Shown in pieces: positions 1-9,313 of a stretch of DNA of 64,000 bases; the stretch's first letter is position 1; each line of letters opens with the position of its first letter. The DNA is from Babylonia areolata (lineage: Eukaryota > Mollusca > Gastropoda > Neogastropoda > Buccinidae): the NCBI RefSeq assembly GCF_041734735.1, contig NC_134896.1:53222394-53286393 (forward strand). The letters are read 5' to 3'. The notes beneath the pieces are model-generated. The model did no database searches. It was not told the origin of the DNA and saw only the letters and a program-made list of their open reading frames with translations. A program made the position numbers and the translations under genes.

Positions 1-25
1 GTCCAGTGTGAGAGAGGACGGAGCT

Positions 26-238
26 GTGTTCAACTGATGTGACAGGTACCCCCCTCCCCCCACCTCCCCCCCTCCACCCCCCACAGACTGTTCTCCATTG
101 ATTGCCCAACCACCTTCACTCCTCCCACTGTGTTCAACTGATGTGACAGGTACCCCCCCTCCCCACCCCCGCCCCCCCGCCCCCCCCAACCCCCCATTGT
201 TTGTCTAGCCACCTTCACTCCTCCCACTGTGTTCACTC
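26..238. repeat. Tandem repeat, about 105 bp x 2
   Basis: Two adjacent units each begin with tgtgttcaactgatgtgac, pass through a C-rich run, and end with accttcactcctcccac. The long C-runs make six-frame translations meaningless here. No gene is seen in 1-360. Confidence 0.8.
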
Positions 239-360
239 ACTGCACATTCCTAGAGGGGTGTGGGGGTGGCTGAGAGTTAACGAATCTGAAAGCATGGGAT
301 CAAACACAAAACAACTCCATAATCATCTTCCAACCTTGCGTGGTGGGTCTGGACACAACA

Positions 361-770
361 GTGATGGCCTAGAGGTAACGCGTCCGCCTTGGAAGCGAGA
401 GAATCTGAGTTCGCTGGTTCGAATCACGGTTCAGCCGCCGATATTTTCTCCCCCTCCACTAGACCTTGAGTGATGGTCTGGACGCTAGTCATTCGTTTGA
501 GACGATGAACCGAGGTCCCGTGTGCAGCATGCATTTAGCACACGTAAAAGAACCCACGGCAACAAAAGGGTTGTTCCTGGCAAAATTCTGTAGAAAAATC
601 CACTTCGATAGGAAAAACAAATAAAACTACACGCAGGAAAAAATACAAAAAAATGGGTGGCGCTGTAGTGTAGCGACGCGCTCTCCCTGAGGAGAGCAGC
701 CCGAATTTCACACAGAGAAATCTGATGTGATAAAAAGAAATACAAATACAAATACAAATACAAATACAAC
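361..770 (+). mobile_element. SINE-A (tRNA-headed, Meta-SINE-like), full length
   Basis: The copy starts with a tRNA-like head: A-box region gatggcctagaggtaacgcg and B-box ctggttcgaatcacgg. It continues through the central block ccgaggtcccgtgtgcagca...cacgtaaaagaacccacgg and ends in an (AAATAC)n tail. The same roughly 390-410 bp element recurs at 5068, 25261, 47132, 50215 and, inverted, at 50613. The central block resembles the domain shared by Meta-SINEs of molluscs (recalled, not searched). No ORF is expected, because such elements borrow LINE enzymes. Confidence 0.9.
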
Positions 771-890
771 TCATTCCGACGAGACAATAAATAAACCGAG
801 GTCGCTTGTGCAGCATGCGATTAGCGCACGTAAAAGAACCCACGGTAACGAAAGTTGTGCCCTGACAAAATATCGTAGTAAAACCCAATC
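771..890 (+). mobile_element. SINE central-domain fragment abutting SINE-A
   Basis: Directly after the AAATAC tail, a second and more diverged copy of the central block appears (ataaaccgaggtcgcttgtg, cacgtaaaagaacccacgg) without a head or tail. It is either an older fragment into which the intact copy inserted, or a composite. Confidence 0.7.
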
Positions 891-1061
891 TCATTGTATG
901 TGACTGTGCAGTTTGGGTTCTTCTTCCCATGGTTTGATGATGATGACGTGAGTTGATTCCTACCTTGACTGACAACCAACCAATTTATTCCCCAATCCCC
1001 TAACTAAACTGAACAAACTTTCATCTGTTTCAGTCAAAAGTCAGCCAGACAGACAAACGCA

Positions 1062-1206
1062 ATGTGGACCAACATGAACCATCTGTCCGTCACTGTTCTG
1101 GTCGTCATGGCGATGGGCGTGAATGACGTCATGTCTCAGGCGTCAGCATCATGTGACGTAAACAGCATGCCCTCTGTGGACAACTTAGATTTCGAACACC
1201 TCCAAG
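1062..1206 (+). CDS. Lipocalin-like gene exon 1
   Basis: It encodes the signal peptide and residues 1-48 plus the first base of Gly49. The donor is CAAG|GTATGA. Confidence 0.72.
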
Positions 1207-1636
1207 GTATGACGTAACCGATGCTTATTTTCTTTCTTCTTTCTTTCTTTCTTTCTTTCTCTCGTTACTTATTCATATACAGTGTGAGAGAGAGGGTGGG
1301 AATGAAAGAGAGGTAGAGAGAGAGAGAGAGAGAGGGGGGGGGGGAGAAACAAAACCAAACGAATTCATATTTCACGATGTCAGTGGAGAAAGCCCAACTG
1401 CTTATTTGCGTCCAGCCCTAAAGGAATAAACAAAACAAATTAAAAAAAAAAAAAAAACGCCCATGTGCGCTCGTACACACACGCACGCACACACACACAC
1501 ACACACACACACATAATGAGTGTAAATTTGTGTGGTTGCATGTGTGTGTGTGTGTGTTTGTGTGCGTGTGTGTGTGCGTCTGTGTGTGTGTGTGTGTGTG
1601 TGCGTGTGTGTGTATCTGTGCTGTGTGTGTGTGCGT

Positions 1637-1676
<40 letters not shown>

Positions 1677-3974
1677 GAAACTGGTACCTGAAGCTGTCGA
1701 CACCATCCGTTCCTTTCTCTCAGAACCTGACAAGTTTAAAGTATCAGGCTTATATTGACTACGAACAGGTGAGACCAACGGGTGATTCGAAGATGTCACA
1801 CAACTCATCACCACACGCCGCGATTCCCACACCTCATCACCACACGACGCGATTCCCACACCTCATCACCACACGACGCAATTCCCACACCTCATCACCA
1901 CACAACGCAATTCCCACACCTCATCACCACACAACGCCATTCCCACACCTCATCACCACACAACGCAATTCCCACACCTTATCACCACACAACGCAATTC
2001 CCACACCTCATCACCATACAACAGTTCCCACACCTCATCACCATACAACAGTTCCCACACCTCATCACCACACAACACAATTCCCACACCTCATCACCAC
2101 ACGACGCGATTCCCACACCTCATCACCATACAACACAATTCCCACACCTCATCACCATACAACACAATTCCCACACCTCATCATCACACAACACAATTCC
2201 CACACCTCATCACCATACAACACAATTCCCACACCTCATCACCACATAACACAATTCCCACACCTCATCACCATACAACACAATTCCCACACCTTATCAC
2301 CACACAACACAATTCCCACACCTCATCATCACACAACACAATTCACACACCTCATCACCACACAACACAATTCACACATCTCATCACCATACAACACAAT
2401 ACCCACACCTCATCTTCATACAACACAATTCCCACACCTCATCACCACACAACACAATTCACACACCTCATCACCATACAACACAATACCCACACCTCAT
2501 CTTCATACAACACAATTCACACACCTTATCACCACACAACACAATTCACACACCTCATCACCCCACAACACAATTCACACACCTCATCAACATACAACAG
2601 TTCCCACACCTCATCACCATACAACAGTTCCCACACCTCACCATACAACACAATTCCCACACCTTATTACCACACGACATAATTATTCCCGGGTCGACAC
2701 GACACGTATTTCAGTGGCGCATGAAACCGAGTTGGGGCCAACCGCCTACTTTCGAAATATCAGAGATCACGTGACACAGCAAAACCAATGACGTTTTCAT
2801 CACTTCGGAATGACAGCCGGGAAAACTCAACGCAACATGTATGGAACACTCAGTGAAGTCAGCTATGGTTTTTTTTTGTTTTTGTTTTTGTTTGTTTTTG
2901 TTGTTGTTTGTTTGTTTTTTTTGTTTTTTGTTTGTTTGTTGTTGTTGTTTGTTTGTTGTTGTTGTTTTTTTTTGTTTGTTTTTTTTTTTGGGGGGGGGTT
3001 CACGTGCTCTCATCGTTTACATCAGTACAAGGATTACGTTCCTATGTCTTCATTCGGGAATAAACGAGTTAAGTGTCGCAAAATGCCCCGGACAGCTTTT
3101 CTGTGCGGATCAGACTGACACACTTACATACAAAAATACACACGACATACGTCCATCAATCCATCCATCCATCCATCCATACATACTTACATACACACAG
3201 GGGTGCACATCTATGGGCAATATGCACACCTGGACACACACGCGCGCGCACACACACATATGCCATGTATGCACATTGATGTATTGTGTCTGTGTGTGCG
3301 TGTGTGGTGTTTTGTGTGAAAGAGAATGAGACAGATAGACAGGCAGAGAGGGAGAGAGACATACCGATATATTTGCCCATAGATAGATAGATAGATAGAC
3401 ATACGTCTGTTATGTGTGCGTGTGCGTGTACGTGTGTGTGTGTGTGTGTGTGACAGAGAGAGAGAGGGAGAGCAGACACTCGTAAGAAATAGACAAACGG
3501 AGAATACGTCTATGTTCGTGAACGACCTGAATTAAAAAAAAAAAGAAAAAGAAAAGAAAAAAGATAATACATGTTTGTGTCTCACGTGTCATTTTGCCTG
3601 CAGTCACTTGACTGAGGGGTGGGAGGTGGGGGGTGGGTGGGGGGGGCTTCTTTTCTGAAGACTTTGTATTGCCCAGCTCTCCCTATTATTAGAGTTTCTC
3701 ATCACTGGGTACACAATGTCTGTCTCACATCAGTGTTATTTTTGCCTTGCGTTTCGTGTTCTCACAGGGCCAGAAAATGTTTGTCATGAGAGGAAGCAAA
3801 ACCTACCTCGGTTCTGAGGAATGTTGCGCACTCGAACTGCGATGCAAGCTGACAGGCTCTACGTGTGACTATGTGGGGAGGAATCAGAAGTTCACCGTTA
3901 TAAGCGAGAAATCACCCAGGAATGGAGTGTGAGTGTTTTCAATCCTTGTGTGTGTGTGTGTGTGTTGTGTTGTG

Positions 3975-4035
<61 letters not shown>

Positions 4036-5746
4036 TGAGAGAGTGTGTGTCTGTGTGTGTGTGTGTGTGTGAGTGTGTGTGTGTGTATGTGTGTGTGTGT
4101 GTTTGTATGTGTGTGTGTATGTGTATGTGTGTGTATGTGTGTGTGTGTGTGTGTGTGTGGTTTAACTATGTTATATTCTTTTCTCCTCCATTCAATGAAG
4201 AAGCAGCGTGCATCACTTAAAAAGAAAGGTAAAAAATTAAAAAAAAATTTTTAAGTCTGTAAAATGAGTAAGAAGAAGAATAACGACAATGACAAAAACA
4301 AATAAACCAACCAAGAGAAAACAACGACAAAAACAAAACAAAGATCATGGAAGTAAGAACAAAGAGGCAAATGAGCATGCAGAAAAACAACTCGAAACAT
4401 CAGAAGACGGAAAAGAAGAAGAACGAGAAGGGGAAGAACAAGAATAAATTCGTTACCGATGCTCCCCCGTTCTTTTATTTTATTTTAATATTCTTTTTTT
4501 TAATTTTTTTTTTGTCTTTTCTTTTTATCTGTTTATGTTTTTTTGTTGTTGTTTTTTTGGGTGTGTGTGTGGGGGGGGGGGGGGGCTGGAGTAGTGGGGG
4601 GGGGGGTTAATCCAAATGACGGGCGCAACAGCCGAGTGGTTAAAGCGTTGGACTTTCAACCTGAGGGTCCCTGGTTCGAATCTCGGTAACGGCGCCTACT
4701 GGGTAAACTGGGGGTGAACATTTTTTCCATCTCCCAAGTCAACATAATTTATGTGTAGACTTGCTTTGTGCCTGAACCCCCCTTCGTGTGTACACGCAAG
4801 CAGAAGATTAAAAACGGTCATACACGTAAAAGCCCACTCGTGTACATACGAGTGAATGCGGGAGTTGCAACCCACGAACGAAGAAGAAGAAGAAAGAGTG
4901 GAGAAATAACCAACGATATTGATCACAAGGAACTCCGCTGGTTGAGTCACTGATGCCGAGTTCTCCATGAAGCTTCTTACACAGTCTTTACTTTCGAAGC
5001 CATAGGGAAAAAAACACCCTTATATCTGTCTGTCTATTTACATACCTATCTATCTATCTATCTAGAGTGATGGCCTAGAGGTAACGCGTCCATCTAGGAA
5101 GCGAAAGAATCTGAGCGCGCTGGTTCGAATCACGGCTCAGCCGCCGATATTTTCTCCCCCTCCACTAGACCTTGAGTGGTGATCTGGACGCTAGTCATTC
5201 GGATGAGACGATAAACCAAGGTCCCGTGTGCAGCATGTACTTAGCGCACGTAAAAGAACCCACCGCAACAAAAGGGTTGTTCCTGGCAAAATTCTGTAGA
5301 AAAATCCACTTCGATAGGAAAAAAAAAAAAAGGGTGGCGCTGTAATGTAGCGACACGCTCTCCCTGGGGAGAGCAGCCCGAATTTCACGCAGAGAAATCT
5401 GTTGTGATAAAACGAGAAATACAAATATCAATACAAATACAAATCTATCTACGTGGGAGAAAAAGAAAAAAGAACGAAGAAGAAAAAAGAAGAAGAATTT
5501 TTGTTGATCGCATATTTCTCCGCTTTCAGCGACGTGCTAGCCACGTGGTGGGAAATCGAGGTGGGAGGCCAGATGTACAACGTGCTGAACGTCTTTTCTC
5601 GTGTGTCTTTCCTGACCAATTTCCGCCTTTCGCCCAGCGCCTCCACGGCTCTGGAACAGTTCTGCGGCACCAACGCCACTGATCCTGCTTCCGGGTTCTA
5701 CGAGCTGGTACTGTCCTATGCCAATCTCCCTGCATGCTTCTCCTGA
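1062..5746 (+). CDS. Secreted lipocalin-like protein, 4 exons, 204 aa
   Basis: Exons join as 1062-1206, 1677-1768, 3768-3928 and 5530-5746, with GT-AG introns at 1207-1676, 1769-3767 and 3929-5529. Intron phases 1, 0 and 2 agree across every junction. Residues 1-27 form a signal peptide (hydrophobic LSVTVLVVMAMGV). Mature residues 43-52 read NLDFEHLQGN then WY, the lipocalin start motif with Gly49-x-Trp51. Cysteines are at 31, 98, 99, 105, 112, 178 and 202. N-glycosylation sequons are at Asn65 and Asn181. Length is normal for the family (about 170-200 aa). Lipocalins are secreted beta-barrels that carry small hydrophobic ligands; the ligand here is unknown. The family call rests on the GxW motif, secretion and size. 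The C-terminal half has no strong motif, so another secreted beta-barrel remains possible. The start is the first ATG after tttcag at 1028-1033, which could itself be a 5' UTR splice acceptor. Confidence 0.72.
1541..1674 (+). repeat. (TG)n tract forming the intron 1 acceptor region
   Basis: Imperfect (TG)n with scattered C substitutions runs without a break into the acceptor gtgtgtgcag|GAAAC. The usual pyrimidine tract is absent, so the TG repeat itself occupies the U2AF-binding position. A (CA)n stretch at 1480-1513 precedes it and could pair with it in the transcript. Confidence 0.9.
1677..1768 (+). CDS. Lipocalin-like gene exon 2 (Trp of GxW)
   Basis: It encodes residues 50-79, starting with N-W-Y-L-K of the lipocalin motif. 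The length is 92 bp, so skipping it would shift the frame of exon 3. The donor is CAG|GTGAGA, a strong match to consensus. Confidence 0.75.
1803..2680. repeat. 29-bp minisatellite in lipocalin intron 2
   Basis: About 30 units of attcccacacctcatcacca + cacaacaca, mostly 29 bp. Sub-variants (cacgacgcg, catacaacag, cttcatac) cluster, which suggests local copying. The period is not a multiple of three, so the apparent 419-residue reading frame across it cycles through frames and is not a gene. Confidence 0.95.
2866..3590. repeat. Simple-sequence block in intron 2
   Basis: In order: a T/G-rich (TTTTG/TTG)n run to 2998, (ATCC)n near 3150-3182, (TG)/(CA) stretches, (GATA)n near 3378-3400, and an A-rich run near 3533-3563. 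No exon or mobile element was recognised between them. Confidence 0.8.
3768..3928 (+). CDS. Lipocalin-like gene exon 3 (Cys-rich)
   Basis: It encodes residues 80-132 and carries four cysteines (98, 99, 105, 112). The donor is GGAGT|GTGAGTG, ending in phase 2, which fits exon 4. A long (TG)n starts about 20 bp into the intron. Confidence 0.75.
3947..4160 (+). repeat. (TG)n microsatellite after the exon 3 donor
   Basis: About 210 bp of TG with a few TGTGAGAG and TGTATG interruptions. It begins just inside intron 3 and holds several GTGAGT or GTGTGA donor-like sequences. Confidence 0.9.
4619..4894 (+). mobile_element. SINE-B (tRNA-headed, GAA tail), internally deleted
   Basis: The head (cgcaacagccgagtggttaa, ggttcgaatctcgg) resembles a Ser/Leu-type tRNA. 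The tail is (GAA)n after cccacgaac. Compared with the full copies at 32088 and 52025, about 110 bp between the agcagaagat and ggtcatacacg motifs is missing. It lies in intron 3 of the lipocalin-like gene, sense strand. Confidence 0.9.
4916..5003 (+). repeat. Dispersed repeat, uninterrupted copy
   Basis: This matches, in reverse complement, the sequence split at 40297-40745 (gagtcactgatgccgag, gaagcttc, cagtctttactttcgaag). The copy at 40.3 kb is interrupted by a SINE, so this copy serves as its empty-site paralogue. Confidence 0.75.
5068..5445 (+). mobile_element. SINE-A, full length, in lipocalin intron 3
   Basis: tRNA-like head from 5068 (gagtgatggcctagaggtaa), central block around 5210-5275, and AAATAC-type tail at 5420-5445. 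It ends about 85 bp before the exon 4 acceptor and is close in sequence to the other SINE-A copies. Confidence 0.92.
5530..5746 (+). CDS. Lipocalin-like gene exon 4, terminal
   Basis: The acceptor is tctccgctttcag|C, and the base C completes Val133. It encodes residues 134-204 and ends in TGA at 5744. Trp139-Trp140 opens a likely beta-strand. Cys178 and Cys202 may form or complete disulfides. Confidence 0.75.
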
Positions 5747-5814
5747 GTGGCTGTGGCTGGTGATCGGTCGTGATGATCAAGTTATGGATGACGATGACGA
5801 TGACGATGAAGGAG

Positions 5815-5820
5815 ATTAAA
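5815..5820 (+). terminator. Candidate poly(A) signal ATTAAA
   Basis: An ATTAAA hexamer lies 69 bp after the lipocalin stop and is followed by a GT-rich stretch (tgttggagttggttgg) from 5846, as expected for a cleavage site near 5835-5845. No other AATAAA or ATTAAA lies between the stop and the 6.3-kb MITE. Confidence 0.5.
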
Positions 5821-5897
5821 AGTATCCCTGATCTTTTGAAGATTGTTGGAGTTGGTTGGATGGTGGATGTGGTGGTCGTTTCTGTTTGTGGTTGTCT

Positions 5898-6270
5898 TCT
5901 CTCTCTCTCTCTGTCTCTCTCTCTCTCTCTGTCTCTCTCTCTCTCCGTGTCTCTATCTCTGTCTCTGTCTCTCTCTGTCTCTGTCTCTATCTCTCTGTCT
6001 CTCTGTCTCTCTATCTCTCTCTGTGTCTCTCTCTCTCTATCATCTCTCTCTGTCTCTATCTCTCTCTCTCTGTCTCTGTCTCTATCTCTCTCTCTCTGTC
6101 TCTCTCTCTCTCTGTCTCTCTCTCTCTCTATCCTCTCTCTCTGTCTCTCTCTCTCTGTCTCTCTCTCTCTCTGTCTCTCTCTGTCTCTCTCTCTCTGTGT
6201 CTCTCTCTCTCTCTGTCTCTCTCTCTCTGTCTCTATCTCTCTCTCTCTGTCTCTGTCTCTCTCTCTGTTT
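5898..6270 (+). repeat. (CT)n polypyrimidine tract, about 370 bp
   Basis: Almost pure CT/CTCTGT on the + strand, giving long spurious Ser/Leu and Arg/Glu reading frames on the two strands. It starts just after the lipocalin 3' end and stops at the TTAA-flanked MITE. Mirror-repeat polypyrimidine of this length can form triplex DNA. Confidence 0.95.
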
Positions 6271-6277
6271 GTAGGCC

Positions 6278-6819
6278 TTAAAGTCTTAACTCCCGAGAGC
6301 AAGGTTTCGGTTGCGCATGCGCACTAGAGCCTATCCATAAAAGGGAAAGGGGCGGAGTTTATCTATAAAAAGCGCGAGCACGTGTCCGGTAGGTTAGTAG
6401 ATCGTCATATTTCTCTCCGTTTGCATGTTTTACAAACAATGTGGTCGTTTACGGTTGCCAACGTCGAGGGGCTGTCTGCATGCTTTCCAATTCTCACCGG
6501 ACAGTACCACGTGCTGGTGCTATTTTTATCTGACAGACACGTCTAGCGCAAACACAAACGGCTCTAGCTCCGCCCCTTTTCTCTGCATTCAAATTTTGTA
6601 TTACGTGTAGCTGACACATTTTGTACTTTCCAAAGTCAATTCAGGTCTAGATTGGAAGCTGCTAGGGAAATCTCGCTCTCTGCCATAAATGAAGCCAAAC
6701 CGTAGCTTTATTAGGCTTTTATTTTGAATAAACCTTCACCGACGTCACAGTGTCAGACTCTGGTGAGAAACTGGCTTGATTCAAATCGCCCGCCATTTAT
6801 AGTCCGGTTCAGGCTTTAA
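6278..6819. mobile_element. TTAA-flanked MITE, family 1, copy 1
   Basis: The element at 6282-6815 sits between two TTAA copies (6278-6281, 6816-6819). Imperfect terminal repeats are AGTCTTAACTCC and AGCCTGAACCGG. A near-identical copy lies at 40871-41415 in unrelated flanks. No transposase is present. TTAA sites are used by piggyBac and Kolobok; the AG...CT ends fit the 5'-RR...YY-3' termini described for Kolobok better than the CCY ends of piggyBac. An internal AATAAA (near 6727) could serve as a poly(A) signal. Confidence 0.8.
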
Positions 6820-6820
6820 G

Positions 6821-7080
6821 TGTGAATAGAATAGAATAGATTTTATTGTCATGAAACCTTAAGGTTTATAAGACACAAGTGCAATGGTAAATGAATGAAT
6901 GAATGAAAAACACACAATTAATCAATCAGTAAATGCAATAAATTGCAGCAGCATTCATAAGCAAATTTTCCTAATTTTGTTTATATATATTCATCACCTG
7001 AACTTAATACAATGATCAAGAAGATGGATTTCGTCTTCCAGTATGTTACACTTGATGCACAATCTATCTTCTTGTGGGAT

Positions 7081-7083
<3 letters not shown>
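6821..7083 (-). mobile_element. LINE 3' end with C-terminal CCHC-like remnant
   Basis: Read on the minus strand, 7083-6994 encodes RLCIKCNILEDEIHLLDHC then IKFR and a stop. This is the Cys-x2-Cys...EDE.H....HC finger found at the C-terminus of many non-LTR reverse transcriptases. About 170 bp of 3' UTR follows and ends in ATGACAATAAAATC and (TATTC)n. The 5' truncation coincides with the (TG)n at 7084. The clade is uncertain (L2/CR1/Rex-like). Confidence 0.7.
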
Positions 7084-7141
<58 letters not shown>

Positions 7142-7204
7142 AGAGAGAGAGAGGGAGAGAGAGAAAGAGACTGAGAGATCTATTTGTAAACTGGTTGGAC
7201 GGAC

Positions 7205-7252
<48 letters not shown>
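7084..7252. repeat. (TG)n and (CA)n microsatellites facing each other
   Basis: About 56 bp of TG (7085-7140) and about 44 bp of CA (7207-7250) are separated by 65 bp. They are complementary and can fold into a hairpin of more than 40 bp. Confidence 0.9.
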
Positions 7253-7253
<1 letters not shown>

Positions 7254-7299
7254 GTACATACATGCATACATGTTTCGCCTTCAACCTCCAATTTTTTCC

Positions 7300-7827
7300 G
7301 GCCACTTTTTTTCGGGGGTGGGTGGGGGGAGAGAGAGGGAGGGGGCGGCTTCTGTTCTCCTCTCCCCCCCCCCTCCCCCCCACCACCACACTAGAGTAAT
7401 AATAAACCCAGACAAACATACACCGACACACTTTGCTTAGCCTGCAGAAGAAGACGAGAAAGACAGAAGAAGAGGAAAAAGACGAGGATGAACATGAATA
7501 ACAAGAAATAAAGGAAGATTTATTAGACGCTGTGATGGAGCAACAGCTACACATGAAAAACCAGATGATAATTATTGAAACAGATTGTGCCTGTGTGTGT
7601 GTGTGGGGGGGGGGGTATTTCTTCCTCTTCTTCTGTCTCTTTGTGTGTCTATCTCTGTCTCTGTCTCTCTTTTGTCTTTCTCTGTCTCTGCCTGTCTTGT
7701 CTGTCTCTGTCTCTGCCTCTCTCTCTGTGTATCTCTCTCTGTATTGTCAACGGCAATAAAACATTGTCAGTGTCAGTGCTCCTCTCTCTAAATGATTTGT
7801 CTGCCCGTTGATTGGAAGAGTAGGGGG
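7300..7827. other. Gene-free stretch, low-complexity
   Basis: It holds short C- and G-runs, A/G-rich sequence (7441-7510) and (CT)n near 7640-7740. A retroposon-end-like sequence lies near 7755-7785 (ggcaataaaacattgtcagt and further TGTCAG). No exon was recognised. Confidence 0.5.
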
Positions 7828-8059
7828 TTAACTCTCTCCATACGAACGGCGAAAGAGACGACGTTAACAGCTTTTCACCCCAGTTACCATCATCAAAATA
7901 TTGCAAGCGGGAGGCTCTTATACTGAAGAGGTGAATGTTGACAAAGAATACCACAATTCTGACGACGGAAGCTAAAGGTTGGGTCATTCAGACACCCACT
8001 GGACATCCGAGGAGTCTGTGTAGAGGAGAAGAGAGGACTGGCCGTACTGAGTAAGTTAA
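7828..8059. mobile_element. TTAA-flanked MITE, family 2 (piggyBac-like)
   Basis: Two TTAA copies (7828-7831, 8056-8059) bracket 224 bp. The ends read CTCTCTCCATACGAACGGC and, inverted, CTTACTCAGTACGGCCAG, a gapped terminal inverted repeat. No coding capacity. A diverged relative is seen at 34301-34450 (gggtgtctgaatg, acccagcct, cttcag/cttcaat motifs). Confidence 0.75.
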
Positions 8060-8189
8060 CGTAACGTTACCTATGGGCTTGCACCCCTTTGAGGTCAAGC
8101 TGTTCCATGCTTTGGTCTTTCCCCAGTGGATAATGCAACTCGGCAGTCTTTACACTGGTATCCCGTCGCGAAGGAATCTGGCCACTGTT

Positions 8190-9085
8190 TTACAGCATGT
8201 TTTGTGCAGCGCGTTATAAATACACTGCTCAATAAACGTGCTCACAAAAAAAAGCCACAGCTTTTCAGCATGTTTGTGCAGCACGTTATAAATGCAAATG
8301 CTCAATAAACGTGCTCACAAAAAGCCACAGCTGTACAACATGTTTGTGCAGCGCATTATTATGAAAAGCCCAACACTCGGCTTATATCACAGATTGACAT
8401 AAGTTTACATTTGGGCCAACAGCAAAGTGAGAGCTGTATTATCAATGGTTTCTCCAGTCAATGGGAAATCATTTACAGCTTAGTCTTTTGTGAAGGACTA
8501 GGACTCTCAAACTAGGAGGCAAAATTGCGCTGGCTCTTAGTGCTGCAACCTTGTGGGCTAGTTGGTCTTTGGGAACCATCCCAACGCCGACTGTCCTAAA
8601 ACCCTCTTGGCCGAGAGAGTGGGGATGTAACTTGGGCAAGACACTCTCCACTATAATCAAATTCTAGCCCAAATAGTCCGAGAACAGCAGTTGCCTCCTC
8701 TGCTGTTCTGATGGTCATAGTCGGACACGACTGACTATCATATATATATTATGAAAAGCCACAACTTTACAACAATATGTTTGTGCGAATATTATGATTA
8801 AATGCACGGCTGTACAATTGAAACGGTGACCACAAGAAGCCACAGATTTACAATAATACGTTTTGTGCGAATATTAAGATTATATGCAAGCTGTACAAAG
8901 GATGACCACAAGAAGCCACAGATTTACAATAATACGTTTTGTACGAATATTAAGATTATATGCAAACTGCACAAAGGGTCATCAAAAGAAGCCACAGATT
9001 TACAATAATATGTTTGTGCGGATATTAAGATTATATGCAAGCTGCACAAAGGGTGGTGATCACAAAAAGCCTTTGAAGCTGCCTC
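8190..9085. repeat. Diverged tandem repeat, about 65-73 bp units
   Basis: Units share caagaagccacagatttaca, atgtttgtgcag/cgaatatta and cgtgctcac motifs. Three older units lie at 8190-8357 and about five at 8748-9085. The array is split by the retroposon at 8371-8747. Confidence 0.8.
8371..8747 (+). mobile_element. Retroposon insertion with 13-bp target-site duplication
   Basis: The 377-bp insert is flanked by attatgaaaagcc at 8358-8370 and 8748-8760 and ends in an (AT)n tail. Its last bases (gatggtcatagtcggacacg then actgactatc) resemble the 3' end of the LINE at 49553-49890. It has no intact ORF. It may be a SINE or a 5'-truncated LINE that uses the same 3' recognition sequence; no tRNA promoter is visible. 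Confidence 0.75.
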
Positions 9086-9149
9086 TCCACGCAGTGCTCT
9101 CGACTCAGCAGCAGCACGTAGAATTTGGAATGTCCAAGGTCAGTTTGGA

Positions 9150-9183
<34 letters not shown>

Positions 9184-9279
9184 CAGATGGTGGTGGGGAA
9201 AGGGAAACGAGATGATGGGGTGCGGGGAATTGGAGGGGTAGGTGGGGCGGGAGTGCGGGGGGGGGGGGGGGGGTCGGAT

Positions 9280-9313
<34 letters not shown>

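Noticed and set aside
361-450. tRNA-like sequence tagaggtaacgcgtccgcc
   Set aside because: SINE-A head, repeated six times with an identical downstream body.
1532-2791. 419-codon open frame rich in His, Thr and Pro
   Set aside because: It is a (TG)n run joined to a 29-bp minisatellite in an intron. The frame crosses a verified lipocalin exon and donor and cycles through the repeat.
4619-4690. Possible tRNA gene (A and B boxes, cloverleaf-like)
   Set aside because: This sequence is the head of a dispersed SINE that recurs at 32.4, 40.3, 52.4 and 58.8 kb with the same body and tail. Acceptor stems do not pair and no 3' end is present.
5526-6302. 258-codon Arg/Glu frame and its Ser/Leu counterparts
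   Set aside because: Translation of the (CT)n tract; no start context, homology or splice structure.
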